From CAJXZP01 sp041563475 (lineage in GTDB: Bacteria > Bacteroidota > Bacteroidia > Flavobacteriales_G > Salibacteraceae), in the NCBI GenBank assembly GCA_041563475.1, contig JBFFMY010000005.1, positions 1 through 64,000 on the forward strand: a stretch of DNA of 64,000 bases. The letters run 5' to 3'. The translations under genes were made by a program, and so were the position numbers. A model generated the notes under the pieces. That model was given only the letters and a program-made list of their open reading frames with translations, was not told where the DNA came from and did not search any database. Positions 1 to 9,749 of this stretch are shown here, piece by piece; position 1 is the stretch's first letter; each line of letters begins with the position of its first letter.

Positions 1-13
1 CAATTTGCATTAA

Positions 14-187
14 AAAACGGAATTATATCTTGGCTTATTTAGTACCCTTTTCTTAATTATAAACCCATAGGGTACTATACCTATTTTGGGGGGTAACGCT
101 TTATCTCGAATTACAGGGTTTATTGTTTTTGCCATCGGAATAGAGTTTATTATTTCTGCAACCTTAAATTTTATTTCCTTTATTTAA
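14..187 (+). pseudogene. Degraded MarC-family membrane protein remnant
   Basis: No intact gene is present. In the frame ending at TAA 185-187 the DNA reads LYLGLFSTLFLIINP, then a TAG stop (68-70), then GTIPIL, followed directly by GGNALSRITGFIVFAIGIEF. The first part matches the N-terminal NPIGTIPIF signature of MarC/UPF0056 (NAAT) membrane proteins. The last part matches the family's C-terminal G-x-NAL-x-R-x-x-G signature. About 150 residues that should separate them are missing, there is no start codon, and the stop replaces the Ile of NPIG. This looks like an internally deleted fossil. Identification is from memory of family motifs. Confidence 0.5.
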
Positions 188-280
188 TTTGTAATAATCC
201 ATTTCAATATTGTGTATCTAGGGTTGAGAATAACCGTAGCTTCGCACCGGTCTATTGAAGTATTAAAAGAAATTAATTCT

Positions 281-1543
281 ATGCATAAATTCATTGTTAA
301 CCAAACGCAAAATATTGTAGATGTAATTCATGATAATTTTGGTGTAGAAACCTCTATAGCGGTATTGCTTGGAGAAATATTCATGCTGTTAGTATTGGTC
401 TTGTTTTCTTACATATCCTATAAAATAACGGTCAAAATTTTGATTAGTGTTGTTATCCCAATATTACGAAGGACTAAAAACCAATTTGATGATTTATTGG
501 TGAGACATTCCTTTTTTGGAAATATCGCATACCTAGTTCCTGCCTTGTTGTTATTTGAATTTACTAAAGATACTGTTGTAAGTATTCCTTTTGTTATTAA
601 CCTCATTGAATCGAGTGTAGAATTGATTTTTGTAATCATATTTCTCTTTGTCTCCAACAGTATATTAGATACCATAAATGATTATTATGAACGATACGAT
701 TTTGCAAAAGACCACCCGATAAAAGCACCCATACAAATTGTAAAAATCATTTCCTATGTTGTGGGATTGATCATTATTGTGGCCATTCTATCAGATAAAA
801 ATTTGAGCTCATTGGTAATGAGTTTGGGTGCAGTATCCGCAGTTTTAATGTTGATTTTTAAGGATCCCATTTTAGGATTTGTAGGTGGATTACAGTTGAT
901 TTTTAATAAAATGCTATCCATTGATGATTGGATTAGCATGCCCAAGTTTGGTGCAGATGGAACTGTTTTAGAAATTAATTTAACTACCGTAAAAGTTCAA
1001 AACTGGGATAAAACCATCGTGACTATACCCACTTATAGTTTGATTAGTGAATCTTTCCAAAACTGGAAAGGAATGGAAGAGTCGGGTGGTAGACGTATTA
1101 AAAGGGCTATTTTCATTAACATGAATAGTATTGGTTTTTGTACGCAAGAAATGCTTGAAAAATTCAAAAAAATTCAAATACTAAGTGATTATATTTCAAC
1201 GACAGAGAAACGCATAAAGGATTACAATTCCATAAAGACTATTGACCCAACGGTGTTGATTAACGGTAGAAGGCAAACTAATATTGGGATATTTAGGGCG
1301 TATTTGAGAGCTTATTTATCTAACCGAGCTGATATTAACAAACAGATGACCTTTATGGTACGACAACTACCACCCAATGAAAAGGGATTGCCTATTGAAA
1401 TTTATGTTTTTACTACTACAACCGAATGGGTGGAATACGAAGGAATCCAATCCGATATTTTTGATCATGTTTTGGCTGTCATTCCAGAGTTTGGATTGAA
1501 GGTGTATCAATATCCTACGGATAAGTTTATGGTCGGTGAATAA
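281..1543 (+). CDS. MscS-family mechanosensitive channel, YbdG/MscM type
   Basis: Probable inner-membrane miniconductance mechanosensitive channel that releases small solutes on hypo-osmotic shock. Several hydrophobic segments fill the first 190 or so residues. The pore-lining helix and MscS beta domain follow (KDPILGFVGG, DDWISMPKFGADGTVLEI, TTVKVQNWDKTIVTIP). The insertion ESGGRRIKR after the beta domain is characteristic of the YbdG/MscM branch rather than MscS itself. From the ATG at 281 the protein has 420 residues, close to E. coli YbdG. The frame is open back to a GTG at 212, but the ATG fits the family better. It is a single gene followed by a terminator at 1602. Confidence 0.85.
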   Translation: MHKFIVNQTQNIVDVIHDNFGVETSIAVLLGEIFMLLVLVLFSYISYKITVKILISVVIPILRRTKNQFDDLLVRHSFFGNIAYLVPALLLFEFTKDTVVSIPFVINLIESSVELIFVIIFLFVSNSILDTINDYYERYDFAKDHPIKAPIQIVKIISYVVGLIIIVAILSDKNLSSLVMSLGAVSAVLMLIFKDPILGFVGGLQLIFNKMLSIDDWISMPKFGADGTVLEINLTTVKVQNWDKTIVTIPTYSLISESFQNWKGMEESGGRRIKRAIFINMNSIGFCTQEMLEKFKKIQILSDYISTTEKRIKDYNSIKTIDPTVLINGRRQTNIGIFRAYLRAYLSNRADINKQMTFMVRQLPPNEKGLPIEIYVFTTTTEWVEYEGIQSDIFDHVLAVIPEFGLKVYQYPTDKFMVGE

Positions 1544-1601
1544 GGAATTGTTAGCTTCCATTGGCATTGGTTGCTGCTAGTAGTAAAAATTATAGTATGG
1601 A

Positions 1602-1633
1602 AAAAGGAGGCTAATTTGAAGCCTCCTTTTAAT
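1602..1633 (+). terminator. Rho-independent terminator after the MscM-type gene
   Basis: Perfect 11-bp stem AAAAGGAGGCT / AGCCTCCTTTT (1602-1612 and 1620-1630) with a 7-nt loop, ending in a T run. It lies 60 bases past the channel stop codon. Confidence 0.8.
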
Positions 1634-1798
1634 TTCAGATTCGAAGTTCATTTTATAAACTGGTTAGTAACGTCCAATAGCAATAGCTCGTTTTTGTTAA
1701 AAAATTATCCCGAAGCATCTCTTACAATCCAACTCTCTATAGTAATTTGAGCACTCTTAAATGAATGGCTAAACTTCATTTAATTCCTTGAATAGCAG

Positions 1799-4700
1799 AT
1801 GTTTTTAATATACGATACAGAAACAACCGGGCTTCCTCGCGATTGGAATGCCCCGTTAACCGATTTTGATAATTGGCCTAGAATGGTTCAATTGGCCTGG
1901 CAAATTCACGATGAAAATGGTGAGTTGGTTGAAGTCAAAAATTTTATCGTAAAACCAGAAGGTTTCAACATTCCATTTACTTCTCAGAAAGTTCACGGAA
2001 TATCTACTGAACGTGCTTTGGCAGAAGGAGTATCCTTGGAATTTGTTTTACATGAATTTAATATTGCATTAGAAAAAGCAGAATATGTTGTAGGTCATAA
2101 CATTGAGTTTGATATAAACATTGCGGGTTGTGAATATTTGCGGAAGGAAATGGAGTCGCCCTTAACCGCAATGAAAGCAATTGATACTAAGGACGAAGCT
2201 ACAGAGTTTTGTGCTATTCCAGGTGGTAGAGGGGGTAAGTTTAAATGGCCAACGCTTACGGAGTTATATACCAAATTGTTTCATACCGGATTTGATGAAG
2301 CGCATAATGCGAGTGCCGATGTTGAAGCCACTACCAGAGCGTTTTTAGAACTTATTCGAATAGGGGTAATCACGGCTTCAACCCTCGGTAAAGAGGAAAC
2401 GTTTATTACAAATTTCAAATCGCATAATCCAGATCCTTTTGAATTAATAGGGCTTAATATAGCACCTTATAAACCTTTAGAAGCGGATGAAGAAACAGAA
2501 CTGGTAGTCGATTCTGAACACGAAGAAGATGAAATTATTTCAGAGATTGAGGAAGTTTCAGAGGAAACTTTAAATGATTTCGTCCATTTTCACGTACATA
2601 CTCAGTTTTCAATTTTGGAGGCCGTTGGGCAACCTGCTGATTATGTTGCTCGCGCCAAAAAGATGGGTATGACAGCCTTGGGGATTACCGATATTGGTAA
2701 TATGATGGGCGCTTTTGCTTTTGTAAATGCGTGTAATAACGCAGGTATAAAACCCATTGTTGGGTCTGAGGTATATGTATGTAAGGATCATAAAAATACC
2801 ACTGTTAAAGATAATGGATACCAACAGGTTTTAATAGCCAAAAACAAAGATGGGTATCATAATTTGGCTAAAATTTCATCCATTTCATTTACAGAAGGAA
2901 AATATTATGTTCCACGGGTAAGTAAATCCGTTATTGAACAATTTCATGGAAATTTAATGGCAACCACTGGTGGAATGTGGTCGGAGATTCCTAGTCTTAT
3001 TTTGAATGTAGGAGAGAAGGAAGCAGAAGAGGCTTTTGTTTGGTGGCATACACTTTTTGGGGAGGATTTTTACATTGAATTAAACCGCCATGGTTTAGAA
3101 GAAGAAAAGGTGGTTAATGAAACCTTACTGCGGTTCGGAAAAAAATATAAGGTTCCGTATTTTGCTTCCAATAACGTTTATTACCCAACCAAATCAGGTG
3201 CAGATGCCTTGGATGTTTTGTTGTGTGTAAAGGACAATCGATTAATTTCTCAACCGAAAGTATTTCTTGGAAAACGTGGAAGAGAATACAGATTTGGTTT
3301 CCCCAATGAGGAATGGTACCTAAAAACGCCTCAAGAAATGGGGGAATTATTTTTAGACCTTCCTGAAGCGTTGGAAACAACGGCTGAAATGGGCAAGAAA
3401 TGTGAAGGGTACGTTTTGGCCAGAGATGTACTATTGCCAGCTTTTGATATTCCAGAAGAGTTTAAAAATGAAGAGGATAAGGTAGACGGAGGAAAGCGGG
3501 GTGAAAATGCCTTTTTGCGTCATTTGTCGTACGAGGGTGCCAAAAAAAGATACAAGGAGATTACGCCTGAAATCAAGGAACGTATTGATTTTGAATTGTC
3601 TGTAATTGAAAACACGGGTTATCCTGGGTATTTTTTGATTGTTCAAGATTTTACTACCGAAGCCAGAAAAATGGGGGTAGCTGTAGGTCCTGGACGGGGT
3701 TCAGCGGCAGGGTCCGTGGTGGCGTATTGTACAGCAATTACGAATGTTGATCCCATAAAATACGATTTACTGTTTGAGCGATTTTTGAATCCTGAAAGGG
3801 TTTCTATGCCGGATATTGATATTGACTTTGATGATGAAGGTAGAGGTAAGGTAATTGACTATGTAGTTCAGAAATATGGCGCCAATCAAGTTGCCCAAAT
3901 TATCACCTATGGTTCTATGGCGGCAAAATCATCTATACGTGATACGGCTAGAGTCTTAGATTTACCCCTTCAAGATTCGGATCAAATTGCCAAGCTAGTG
4001 CCATTTGGAATGACTCTGAGTAAAATATTTAATTCAGATGAAAAAACGCTAAAAGAAAAACTTAGAAACGAAGATTTGGCGATGGCTTTAGAGCTTATCA
4101 AAGTTTCAGAGGGCTCGGATGATAGAGCGGCTGCATTGAATAAGGCCCGCTCCTTGGAAGGTTCTATGCGAAACACGGGAATTCATGCGTGTGGCGTGAT
4201 AATAACGCCAAGTGATATTACCGAACATGTTCCAGTAGCTGTAGCTAAGGATTCTGATTTATGGGTCACGCAATTTGATAATTCTGTGGTGGAGTCGGCC
4301 GGACTCTTAAAAATGGATTTTTTGGGTTTAAAAACCCTAAGTATCATTAAAGATGCCATTTTAATTGCAGAGAAAAGGCACGATGTGACCATTGACCCCG
4401 ATGAAATTCCTCTGGATGATGAAGAAACATATAAGTTGTTTCAAAGTGGGCAAACTAAAGGCCTGTTCCAATTTGAGTCGCCTGGAATGCAAAAGCATCT
4501 CATTAATCTTAAGCCCGATAAATTTGATGATTTAATTGCTATGAACGCCCTATACCGCCCAGGTCCAATTGAATACATACCTAACTTCATTGCACGTAAA
4601 CACGGAGAAGAGGAAATTGTATATGATTTGGATGACATGGAAGATCTTTTGGGTGAAACGTATGGGATTACGGTTTACCAGGAGCAAGTGATGCTTCTTT

Positions 4701-6145
4701 CTCAAAAACTGGCTGGTTTTACTAAAGGTGAAGCCGATAGTTTGCGTAAGGCAATGGGTAAAAAGAAGAAAGATATTATTGACCAACTTCGTCCCAAATT
4801 TATTGAAGGTTGTGAGGCACGTGGTCATGATACGGAAAAGGCGGGTAAAGTATGGAAGGATTGGGAAGCATTTGCGGCCTATGCGTTTAATAAATCACAC
4901 TCTACGTGTTATTCTGTTGTTGCATTTCAAACAGGATATTTAAAAGCTAATTACCCAGCCGCTTACATGGCATCGGTTTTAACACATAACCTGAGCGACA
5001 TTTCCAAAGTAACAGAGTTTATGGAGGAATGTAAACGTATGGGACTTGTTGTTTTAGGGCCAGATGTGAATGAATCAGAACAAAAATTTGCAGTAAATCA
5101 AAAAGGGGAAATTCGTTTTGGTTTAGCTGCTATGAAAGGCATTGGTACAAGTGCTGTGCAATCACTTATTAGAGAACGAGAAGAAAACGGAGACTTTGTT
5201 TCCATATTTGATTTTGTAAAAAGAGTGGAATTACGTTCGGTAAATAGAAAATCAATTGAAACCTTGGTTCTTGGAGGCGCTTTTGATAGTATGGGAGTTA
5301 AACGTGAACAATTTTTCACAGTGGATATTAAGGGTAGAACCTTTCTGGAAACAGTTGTTAAATATGGCGCTCGATTCCAAGAATCTGCAAATTCAGCGCA
5401 GGTTTCATTATTTGGAGAGTCTTCGGAGGTTTCCTTACCGGAACCCATAGTTCCGCCTGCGGAAGATTGGATGATTTTGGATAAATACAACAAAGAAAGA
5501 GATGTTGTAGGGGTGTATATTTCAGGTCACCCGTTAGATGATTATAAAGTAGATATGGATAGTTTTTGCAATGTTACTGTAGAGCGTTTACAAAAACCTG
5601 ATAAAGGAATTATTGGTCCTGAATTACGCTTTGGAGGTATGCGTACTGAATTTAAACCTATGATTGCAAAAAATGGGAATCCTTGGGGTATTGTAACAAT
5701 TTCTGATTATACCGGAAGTATGGAGGTGCGTTTTTTTAAAGAAGACTACTTAAAATTCAAACACTTTTTTATTGAAAATGACCTGTATCTTTTTTTTCAA
5801 GGAAGATTTAATGTACCCAGTTGGATTCCTAATGGTGAGCCAAGATTGCAAATTTCCCATATAGAATATCTGAGTGAAATTCGAGAAAAATTCGCTAAAT
5901 TTCTACATATTGTAGTAGATATTAATGGATTAAACTCCACTCTTTTAGAGGATTTGGAAGCTTTGCTAAGCGAGAATCCGGGTAAAACTAAGATCAGTGT
6001 AAAATTTGAGTTCGAGCATGAAGGGAAGCCCATTCAGATTAACTCGTCCGTCCGTCAATACATGGTAAACCCTAGCAACGAGTTTATGAAAGAATTAGCG
6101 GCACTTCCGTATATCAAATACCAGTTAAGTAAAACAAGTATGTAG
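1799..6145 (+). CDS. dnaE: DNA polymerase III alpha subunit with fused DEDDh proofreading exonuclease
   Basis: Replicative polymerase. Residues 1-175 form an epsilon-like DEDDh exonuclease: DTET at 6-9, HNIEFD near 100-105, and HNASAD near 168-173 providing the last His and Asp. After an acidic linker comes a PHP domain (HFHVHTQFS near 262), the C-family polymerase core with GPGRGSAAGS near 630 and the catalytic MPDIDIDFDDEGR near 668, and an OB-fold region from about 1280. At 1448 residues it is longer than plain DnaE because of the exonuclease. In the PHP domain the usual TDHGN reads TDIGN, so one metal ligand is lost and proofreading is presumably done by the fused domain. The ATG at 1799 is the first start and begins right at the exonuclease motif. 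Confidence 0.97.
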   Translation: MFLIYDTETTGLPRDWNAPLTDFDNWPRMVQLAWQIHDENGELVEVKNFIVKPEGFNIPFTSQKVHGISTERALAEGVSLEFVLHEFNIALEKAEYVVGHNIEFDINIAGCEYLRKEMESPLTAMKAIDTKDEATEFCAIPGGRGGKFKWPTLTELYTKLFHTGFDEAHNASADVEATTRAFLELIRIGVITASTLGKEETFITNFKSHNPDPFELIGLNIAPYKPLEADEETELVVDSEHEEDEIISEIEEVSEETLNDFVHFHVHTQFSILEAVGQPADYVARAKKMGMTALGITDIGNMMGAFAFVNACNNAGIKPIVGSEVYVCKDHKNTTVKDNGYQQVLIAKNKDGYHNLAKISSISFTEGKYYVPRVSKSVIEQFHGNLMATTGGMWSEIPSLILNVGEKEAEEAFVWWHTLFGEDFYIELNRHGLEEEKVVNETLLRFGKKYKVPYFASNNVYYPTKSGADALDVLLCVKDNRLISQPKVFLGKRGREYRFGFPNEEWYLKTPQEMGELFLDLPEALETTAEMGKKCEGYVLARDVLLPAFDIPEEFKNEEDKVDGGKRGENAFLRHLSYEGAKKRYKEITPEIKERIDFELSVIENTGYPGYFLIVQDFTTEARKMGVAVGPGRGSAAGSVVAYCTAITNVDPIKYDLLFERFLNPERVSMPDIDIDFDDEGRGKVIDYVVQKYGANQVAQIITYGSMAAKSSIRDTARVLDLPLQDSDQIAKLVPFGMTLSKIFNSDEKTLKEKLRNEDLAMALELIKVSEGSDDRAAALNKARSLEGSMRNTGIHACGVIITPSDITEHVPVAVAKDSDLWVTQFDNSVVESAGLLKMDFLGLKTLSIIKDAILIAEKRHDVTIDPDEIPLDDEETYKLFQSGQTKGLFQFESPGMQKHLINLKPDKFDDLIAMNALYRPGPIEYIPNFIARKHGEEEIVYDLDDMEDLLGETYGITVYQEQVMLLSQKLAGFTKGEADSLRKAMGKKKKDIIDQLRPKFIEGCEARGHDTEKAGKVWKDWEAFAAYAFNKSHSTCYSVVAFQTGYLKANYPAAYMASVLTHNLSDISKVTEFMEECKRMGLVVLGPDVNESEQKFAVNQKGEIRFGLAAMKGIGTSAVQSLIREREENGDFVSIFDFVKRVELRSVNRKSIETLVLGGAFDSMGVKREQFFTVDIKGRTFLETVVKYGARFQESANSAQVSLFGESSEVSLPEPIVPPAEDWMILDKYNKERDVVGVYISGHPLDDYKVDMDSFCNVTVERLQKPDKGIIGPELRFGGMRTEFKPMIAKNGNPWGIVTISDYTGSMEVRFFKEDYLKFKHFFIENDLYLFFQGRFNVPSWIPNGEPRLQISHIEYLSEIREKFAKFLHIVVDINGLNSTLLEDLEALLSENPGKTKISVKFEFEHEGKPIQINSSVRQYMVNPSNEFMKELAALPYIKYQLSKTSM

Positions 6146-6262
6146 AAATAGATTTTGAATATGGGCTAAGAAATTAAAGGGCACGATTTACAGTACTTTC
6201 CTTTTTTTCCAATTTTGTTACAGCATTCTGATTTATTTTTTTTTGAGACACCCGCAAATCTG

Positions 6263-6283
6263 AAACCCAATAGTGGGTTTTTT
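6263..6283 (+). terminator. Probable dnaE terminator
   Basis: Stem AAACCCA / TGGGTTT with loop ATAG followed by more T residues, 118 bases after the dnaE stop. The stem is short (7 bp). Confidence 0.55.
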
Positions 6284-6483
6284 AAATCTTTTGTGCCCCT
6301 GCGGTTAATCATCACCATATGTACAAATTAAAATTTAAAATTAGGTTAAAACAATACCTAAAAGTGGGTATTTATAAATTTTAAAAAGGTAAGATTTGAA
6401 TTGTTTATTTAACTATAATGTTAAATGTCGAAAATGATTAAGAAATGTAATCTCAATATCAAAATTAATTAGACTTGATAGTT

Positions 6484-6491
6484 TAAATTTG
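6484..6491 (+). promoter_or_regulatory. Minus-7 element TAAATTTG of the trxA promoter
   Basis: Exact match to the Bacteroidota housekeeping minus-7 consensus TAnnTTTG, 42 bases before the trxA ATG. No convincing TTG minus-33 element is seen at the usual spacing. Its position supports starting translation at 6534 rather than at the in-frame upstream TTG (6489) inside the element. Confidence 0.5.
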
Positions 6492-6533
6492 CGCCCGTTA
6501 AACACGATAGTAAAACAGATTAAATATATAATT

Positions 6534-6851
6534 ATGGCAGTAGAAATAACGGATGCTAATTTTGATGAATTAGTAATGAATAGCGACAAACCAGTTTTAT
6601 TGGATTTTTGGGCAGAGTGGTGTGGTCCATGTAGGTTAATAGGACCTATTGTTGAAGAAATCGCTAAGGAACAAGGAACGAATGCTTTGGTTGGTAAAGT
6701 GAACGTTGATGAGAACCCTCAAGCAGCAATGAAATTTGGGATTCGTAATATTCCTACCGTTTTATATATTAAAAATGGCGAAATTGCTGATAAACAAGTT
6801 GGTGCAACTTCTAAAGATATTTTAGAAGGTAAATTAACGGCTTTAATGTAA
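6534..6851 (+). CDS. trxA: Thioredoxin
   Basis: A 105-residue cytoplasmic thioredoxin that reduces protein disulfides and is recycled by thioredoxin reductase (trxB lies at 29.2 kb in this window). The active site WCGPC is preceded by LLDFWAE, and the cis-Pro motif IRNIPTVL and the GATSKDIL C-terminal helix are present. The length is typical. The ATG at 6534 was chosen because the longer frame would begin inside the promoter element. It is a single-gene unit with its own strong terminator. Confidence 0.97.
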   Translation: MAVEITDANFDELVMNSDKPVLLDFWAEWCGPCRLIGPIVEEIAKEQGTNALVGKVNVDENPQAAMKFGIRNIPTVLYIKNGEIADKQVGATSKDILEGKLTALM

Positions 6852-6868
6852 TAGAATTAGGATGTAGT

Positions 6869-6905
6869 AAAAAGCCTATTTACGTTTGTAAATAGGCTTT
6901 TTTTT
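6869..6905 (+). terminator. Strong terminator after trxA
   Basis: Stem AAAGCCTATTTAC / GTAAATAGGCTTT with a GTTT tetraloop and a run of eight or more T residues. Confidence 0.92.
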
Positions 6906-6984
6906 GTTTTATACGGTAGATTTTTTTTTCACCCTAATTCACATGTAATAATTTACTTTTGAGAATTCACGATAATCATAAAGT

Positions 6985-8031
6985 ATGCAAAAGGAGAAAA
7001 TACATGTAAAAATACCCGCAATTTTTTACTTAGCCGCATCCGTAATAATTCTAGCTGCGGTAATGTATTCTTCCACTATTGTGACGCAATTTTTAATGGC
7101 CGTTTTTATAGCCATTATAAGTTCTAAACCCGTTAGTTATTTGAAAAGTAAAGGTGTTTCAAATGGTTTTGCGGTAGCTATTGTAATAACCTTTATATTA
7201 CTAATTAGTGTTTCATTAGGTGGGATTATTGGTTCATCCATTGCAAATTTCACCTCGAACTTGGATGTATATAATTCTAAGGTTTCCGTTGGTTTGGCAA
7301 AGCTTTTTGGTGTTTTAGACTCTCTTGGTATTAATGTTTCTAGAGAAAGGATTATTGGAGCCATTGACCCAGGGGTAATCATGAACTTTACAGCAAAGTT
7401 ATTAAACGGGTTAGGTAGTTTGATGGGTAATATGGCTATGATATTACTTATTGTTGGGTTTATGCTAGCAGAATCATCTACTTATGGGGTTAAACTAAAA
7501 GCGGTGTTAAACCAGCCTGACAGCTCTATATTAGGTATAACGAAGGTCGTTAACCAAATTAACCAATACCTTGGAATAAAAACGATAACAAGTTTAATGA
7601 CCGGTGTGATTATTTCTTTTATGCTATGGGCCATAGGAGTAGACTTCCCATTTATGTGGGGAATGATTGCATTTCTAATGAATTACATTCCTAATATTGG
7701 GTCGATTATTGCTGCTATTCCAGCAATGGTAATGGCTTTTATAAGTCTAGGAGGAGCGGGCGTGTTCTGGACCGGAGCCATTTATTTAGCAGTCAATATG
7801 GGGATTGGTAATATTTTAGAGCCTAGAATGATGGGGAAGGGGTTAGGCATTTCTACCCTGGTAGTTTTATTATCCTTAATTTTCTGGGGATGGATTCTGG
7901 GAACATCGGGAATGTTTTTATCCATTCCATTAACTCTTGCTGCAAAAATTGCATTTGAATCCAACCCATCTACTAAGTGGATAGCTATTCTTCTGGGTAC
8001 TAAGGAAGATGCGCTACATAACCATAGTTAG
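6985..8031 (+). CDS. AI-2E family transporter (PerM/YdiK-type permease)
   Basis: Inner-membrane permease of 348 residues from the AI-2E/PerM family. Two N-terminal hydrophobic segments are followed by a soluble stretch and then a block of further membrane helices. The family-typical motif PNIGSIIAAIPAM lies near 236-248, with NILEPRMMGKGLGIS near 274. Members export varied small molecules or ions, and the substrate cannot be told from sequence. It is the end gene of a convergent pair with the carboxylase at 8043; only 11 bases separate them and no hairpin is visible between. Confidence 0.9.
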   Translation: MQKEKIHVKIPAIFYLAASVIILAAVMYSSTIVTQFLMAVFIAIISSKPVSYLKSKGVSNGFAVAIVITFILLISVSLGGIIGSSIANFTSNLDVYNSKVSVGLAKLFGVLDSLGINVSRERIIGAIDPGVIMNFTAKLLNGLGSLMGNMAMILLIVGFMLAESSTYGVKLKAVLNQPDSSILGITKVVNQINQYLGIKTITSLMTGVIISFMLWAIGVDFPFMWGMIAFLMNYIPNIGSIIAAIPAMVMAFISLGGAGVFWTGAIYLAVNMGIGNILEPRMMGKGLGISTLVVLLSLIFWGWILGTSGMFLSIPLTLAAKIAFESNPSTKWIAILLGTKEDALHNHS

Positions 8032-8042
8032 TTCAATAAGGC

Positions 8043-9683
8043 CTATGTTTGGATAACCCCCACATTATATCTTTCCGTTATGGGATGATGATTGGCCATT
8101 TCAATACCCATGGATATCCATGTACGTGTATCTAAGGGATTAATAATCGCATCAAGCCATAATCTACTCGCGGCATAATACGGACTAGCTTGTTCATCGT
8201 ATCGGTCCTTAATTTTCTTATATAATGCATCCTCATCCTCTTTCGAAAGTAATTCACCTTTGGCCTTTTTGCTGCTCACTTCAATTTGTAGAAGCACCTT
8301 GGCTGCTTGGGCACCACCCATAACTGCCAATTGGGCATTCGGCCAACCCACAATCAATCGTGGGTCATAGGCTTTTCCACACATTGCGTAATTTCCAGCC
8401 CCATAAGAATTTCCTATTATTATAGTGAATTTTGGAACTACCGATGTGGCCATTGCACTCACCATTTTTGCTCCATCTTTAATTATACCTCCATGTTCAG
8501 ATCGTGAACCTACCATGAATCCGGTAACGTCTTGTAAAAAAACTAGGGGAATTTTCTTTTGATTACAATTCATAATAAAACGCGCAGATTTATCCGCAGA
8601 ATCGGAATAAATAACACCACCAAATTGCATTTCTCCTTTCTTACTTTTGACCAATTCTCTTTGATTCGCAACAATTCCAACAGCCCATCCATCAATTCGT
8701 GCATAACCCGTAATAATACTCTTACCGTAGTTTTCTTTGTATTCGTCAAATTCTGAATCATCTACCAAACGGTGTATGATTTCGCGCATTTGATACTGTT
8801 TAGTATTAGTGTCGGGTAAAATGCCAAAAATATCTATCGGATCTAACTTTGGTTCTTTTGCATCTATTCTATTGAATCCGGCTTTTTCGTAGTCTCCAAT
8901 TCTCCCAACCAATCTTTTAATTCTATCTAATGCATCTTGGTCATCCGCACATTTATAATCGGTAACACCAGAAATTTCGGTATGGGTGGTAGCTCCTCCT
9001 AAGGTTTCATTGTCAATTTCTTCTCCAATGGCTGCTTTAACCAAATAGGAGCCTGCAAGAAAAATGGTTCCCGTTTTATCCACGATCATAGCTTCATCAC
9101 TCATGATTGGAAGGTAGGCTCCACCGGCAACACAAGAACCCATTACAGCAGCAATTTGGGTTATTCCTCTACTTGACATTATAGCATTATTTCTGAAAAT
9201 TCGACCAAAATGCTCCTTGTCAGGAAAAATTTCATCTTGCATAGGTAAGAAAACTCCTGCGCTATCCACCAAGTAAATAATGGGTAAATTATTATCCATG
9301 GCAATTTCTTGGGCGCGTAAATTCTTCTTTCCAGTAATAGGGAACCAGGCACCTGCTTTAACCGTGGCATCGTTAGCTACTACAATACATTGTTTGCCTG
9401 ATATGTAGCCAATTTTTACAATGACGCCTCCAGCAGGACAACCACCATGTTCTGGGTACATTCCTTCTCCCGCAAAAGCCCCAATTTCAATTTGGTTTTT
9501 ATCCGAATCCAACAAATATTCAACGCGTTCGCGGGCAGTTAGCTTACCTTGATCATGTTGCTTTTCAATTCTTTTGGTACCTCCACCCAAACTAATTTTT
9601 CTCAACCTGCGATTTAGGTCGGAAACTTTTAATTTGTTTCGATCTTCATTTTTGTTGAATTCCAACTCTTGCTTTTTCGTCAT
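8043..9683 (-). CDS. Acyl-CoA carboxylase, carboxyltransferase (beta) subunit, methylcrotonyl-CoA type
   Basis: Biotin-dependent carboxyltransferase of 546 residues that moves CO2 from carboxybiotin to an acyl-CoA. The N-terminal half has TARERVEYLLD, VANDATVKAGAWFP, DSAGVFLPMQDEIFPDKEHFG and the oxyanion-hole motif MGSCVAGGAYLP. The C-terminal half has GNSYGAGNYAMCGKAYDP and WPNAQLAVMGG. The motif set, especially QDEIFPDKEHFGRIF, is closest to methylcrotonyl-CoA carboxylase beta (leucine catabolism), but propionyl- or geranyl-CoA activity cannot be excluded. No biotin carboxylase subunit is adjacent, so its partner is encoded elsewhere. Confidence 0.9.
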   Translation of the reverse strand: MTKKQELEFNKNEDRNKLKVSDLNRRLRKISLGGGTKRIEKQHDQGKLTARERVEYLLDSDKNQIEIGAFAGEGMYPEHGGCPAGGVIVKIGYISGKQCIVVANDATVKAGAWFPITGKKNLRAQEIAMDNNLPIIYLVDSAGVFLPMQDEIFPDKEHFGRIFRNNAIMSSRGITQIAAVMGSCVAGGAYLPIMSDEAMIVDKTGTIFLAGSYLVKAAIGEEIDNETLGGATTHTEISGVTDYKCADDQDALDRIKRLVGRIGDYEKAGFNRIDAKEPKLDPIDIFGILPDTNTKQYQMREIIHRLVDDSEFDEYKENYGKSIITGYARIDGWAVGIVANQRELVKSKKGEMQFGGVIYSDSADKSARFIMNCNQKKIPLVFLQDVTGFMVGSRSEHGGIIKDGAKMVSAMATSVVPKFTIIIGNSYGAGNYAMCGKAYDPRLIVGWPNAQLAVMGGAQAAKVLLQIEVSSKKAKGELLSKEDEDALYKKIKDRYDEQASPYYAASRLWLDAIINPLDTRTWISMGIEMANHHPITERYNVGVIQT

Positions 9684-9749
9684 GGTGTTTACTTGAATGG
9701 TTCAAATATAAAGGTATTGAGTTGTAATTATAAATTTTTTATGATGGAA

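Larger units (their letters stand above)
6146..6533. other. Intergenic region with several hairpins between dnaE and trxA
   Basis: No gene is visible in these 388 bases. Besides the terminator hairpin at 6263-6283 there is a distant pair GGGCAC (6179-6184) / GTGCCC (6293-6298) enclosing it, and a small stem AATACC (6353-6358) / GGTATT (6367-6372). It may be the dnaE 3' UTR plus the trxA promoter region. Confidence 0.4.

Noticed and set aside
5098..5493. 131-codon minus-strand frame inside dnaE
   Set aside because: It lies wholly within the conserved coding sequence of dnaE, and its low-complexity Ser/Pro/Lys composition is typical of antisense shadows.
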